Shown here piece after piece: positions 16,174 through 16,444 of a stretch of 16,444 nt of DNA. The number at the start of each line of letters is the position of its first letter. The first letter of the stretch is position 1. The notes beneath the pieces are model-generated. The model made no database searches and was not told the DNA's origin. It saw only the letters and a list, made by a program, of their open reading frames with translations. Source of the stretch: Gammaproteobacteria bacterium (GTDB taxonomy: Bacteria > Pseudomonadota > Gammaproteobacteria > Tenderiales > Tenderiaceae); the NCBI GenBank assembly GCA_024276775.1, contig JAJRWO010000207.1:1-16444 (forward strand), written 5' to 3'. A program made the position numbers and the translations under genes.

Positions 16174-16444
16174 GTGCATAAGCCCAAATATACCGGCCTG
16201 ACTACGGAAGCATTGCATCAAGCAATGCCTTTTTTATCGGCAACCACGACTGTTTGGGTGGCCTACAGTGGTGGCTGTGACTCTCATGTATTGTTGCATC
16301 TGCTAGCACAGCTACGGCAAACACACACCTTCAGGCTGAAGGCCGTCTATGTCAATCATGGACTTAGCCCCAATGCTGTCGCCTGGGGCGAACATTGCCA
16401 ACAAGTCTGTGTTGATTTGAATATAGCGCTTGTTCGCTTAAACG
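16174..16444 (+). CDS. tilS: tRNA(Ile)-lysidine synthetase TilS, N-terminal part
   Basis: TilS attaches lysine to C34 of the CAU-anticodon tRNA-Ile, using ATP, so that it reads AUA as isoleucine. The frame starts at GTG 16174 (MHKPKYTGLTTEALHQAM) or at ATG 16225 and runs off the window, leaving about 90 codons visible. The PP-loop ATP-binding motif SGGCDS (16267-16284) lies in VWVAYSGGCDSHVLLHLLAQL, followed by LKAVYVNHGLSPNAVAWGEHC, the typical second strand and NHGL/H motif of the family. The SGGxDS motif has Cys at the variable position. It begins 15 bases after accA, in the same frame with no stop between. No Shine-Dalgarno sequence precedes the GTG, so the start is uncertain. The gene is close to accA in E. 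coli too. Confidence 0.92.
   Translation, partial: MHKPKYTGLTTEALHQAMPFLSATTTVWVAYSGGCDSHVLLHLLAQLRQTHTFRLKAVYVNHGLSPNAVAWGEHCQQVCVDLNIALVRLN

Noticed and set aside
16156..16260. An accA-tilS fusion by readthrough, since both are in one frame with no further stop between
   Set aside because: Sharing a frame happens by chance one time in three, the 15-base spacer is normal, and both proteins have standard ends.
1..16444. Reassignment of TAA to a sense codon
   Set aside because: dxr, rseP, lpxD, lpxA, lpxB, the lipoprotein, the GGDEF-EAL gene, rnhB and accA all end at TAA at the expected family length.

Overview
The window is an ordinary-looking chromosomal segment of a gammaproteobacterium outside the Enterobacterales, at moderate GC. 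All genes lie on the + strand in the classic envelope and replication order: dxr (3' end) - rseP - bamA - skp - lpxD - fabZ - lpxA - lpxB - small lipoprotein - GGDEF/EAL protein - rnhB - dnaE - accA - tilS (5' end). Gene order and protein similarity support the class assignment; I cannot name a genus from the sequence alone.

Positions 1-4542 hold the end of isoprenoid synthesis (dxr), the site-2 protease RseP, the outer-membrane assembly protein BamA and the periplasmic chaperone Skp. Positions 4559-8047 hold the first steps of lipid A synthesis (lpxD, lpxA, lpxB) with the type II fatty-acid dehydratase fabZ. Gaps are short and no terminator is obvious, so this part reads as one long transcription unit that delivers lipid A precursors together with the machinery that inserts outer-membrane proteins. 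Positions 8076-10835 are accessory: a 102-residue lipoprotein and an 801-residue membrane GGDEF-EAL protein, neither of which sits at this place in the E. coli cluster. Positions 10860-16444 return to the conserved order: RNase HII, DNA polymerase III alpha, acetyl-CoA carboxylase alpha subunit, and the start of the tRNA-Ile lysidine synthetase.

The most unusual observation is that two genes normally essential in this class each contain one in-frame TAA with perfectly good family sequence continuing in the same frame on the far side. In bamA the stop is at codon 723 of a 760-residue reading, removing the last strands and the C-terminal beta-signal. In dnaE it is at codon 176 of about 1155, inside the PHP domain. 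TAA also ends most other genes here, so the code is not reassigned. Base-calling or assembly errors, or a mixed or decaying genome, are the simplest explanations; readthrough or suppression is the exciting one.

Other points of note: the GGDEF-EAL protein has degenerate signature residues in both domains (GGDKF, DNFGTG, KIAR), suggesting a c-di-GMP receptor or weak enzyme. LpxA carries Met at the hydrocarbon-ruler position, predicting a C10 acyl donor. A 136-bp element with imperfect terminal inverted repeats and an internal hairpin lies just upstream of accA. There is no gap over 300 bases without a gene, and I saw no tRNA, rRNA or CRISPR array.
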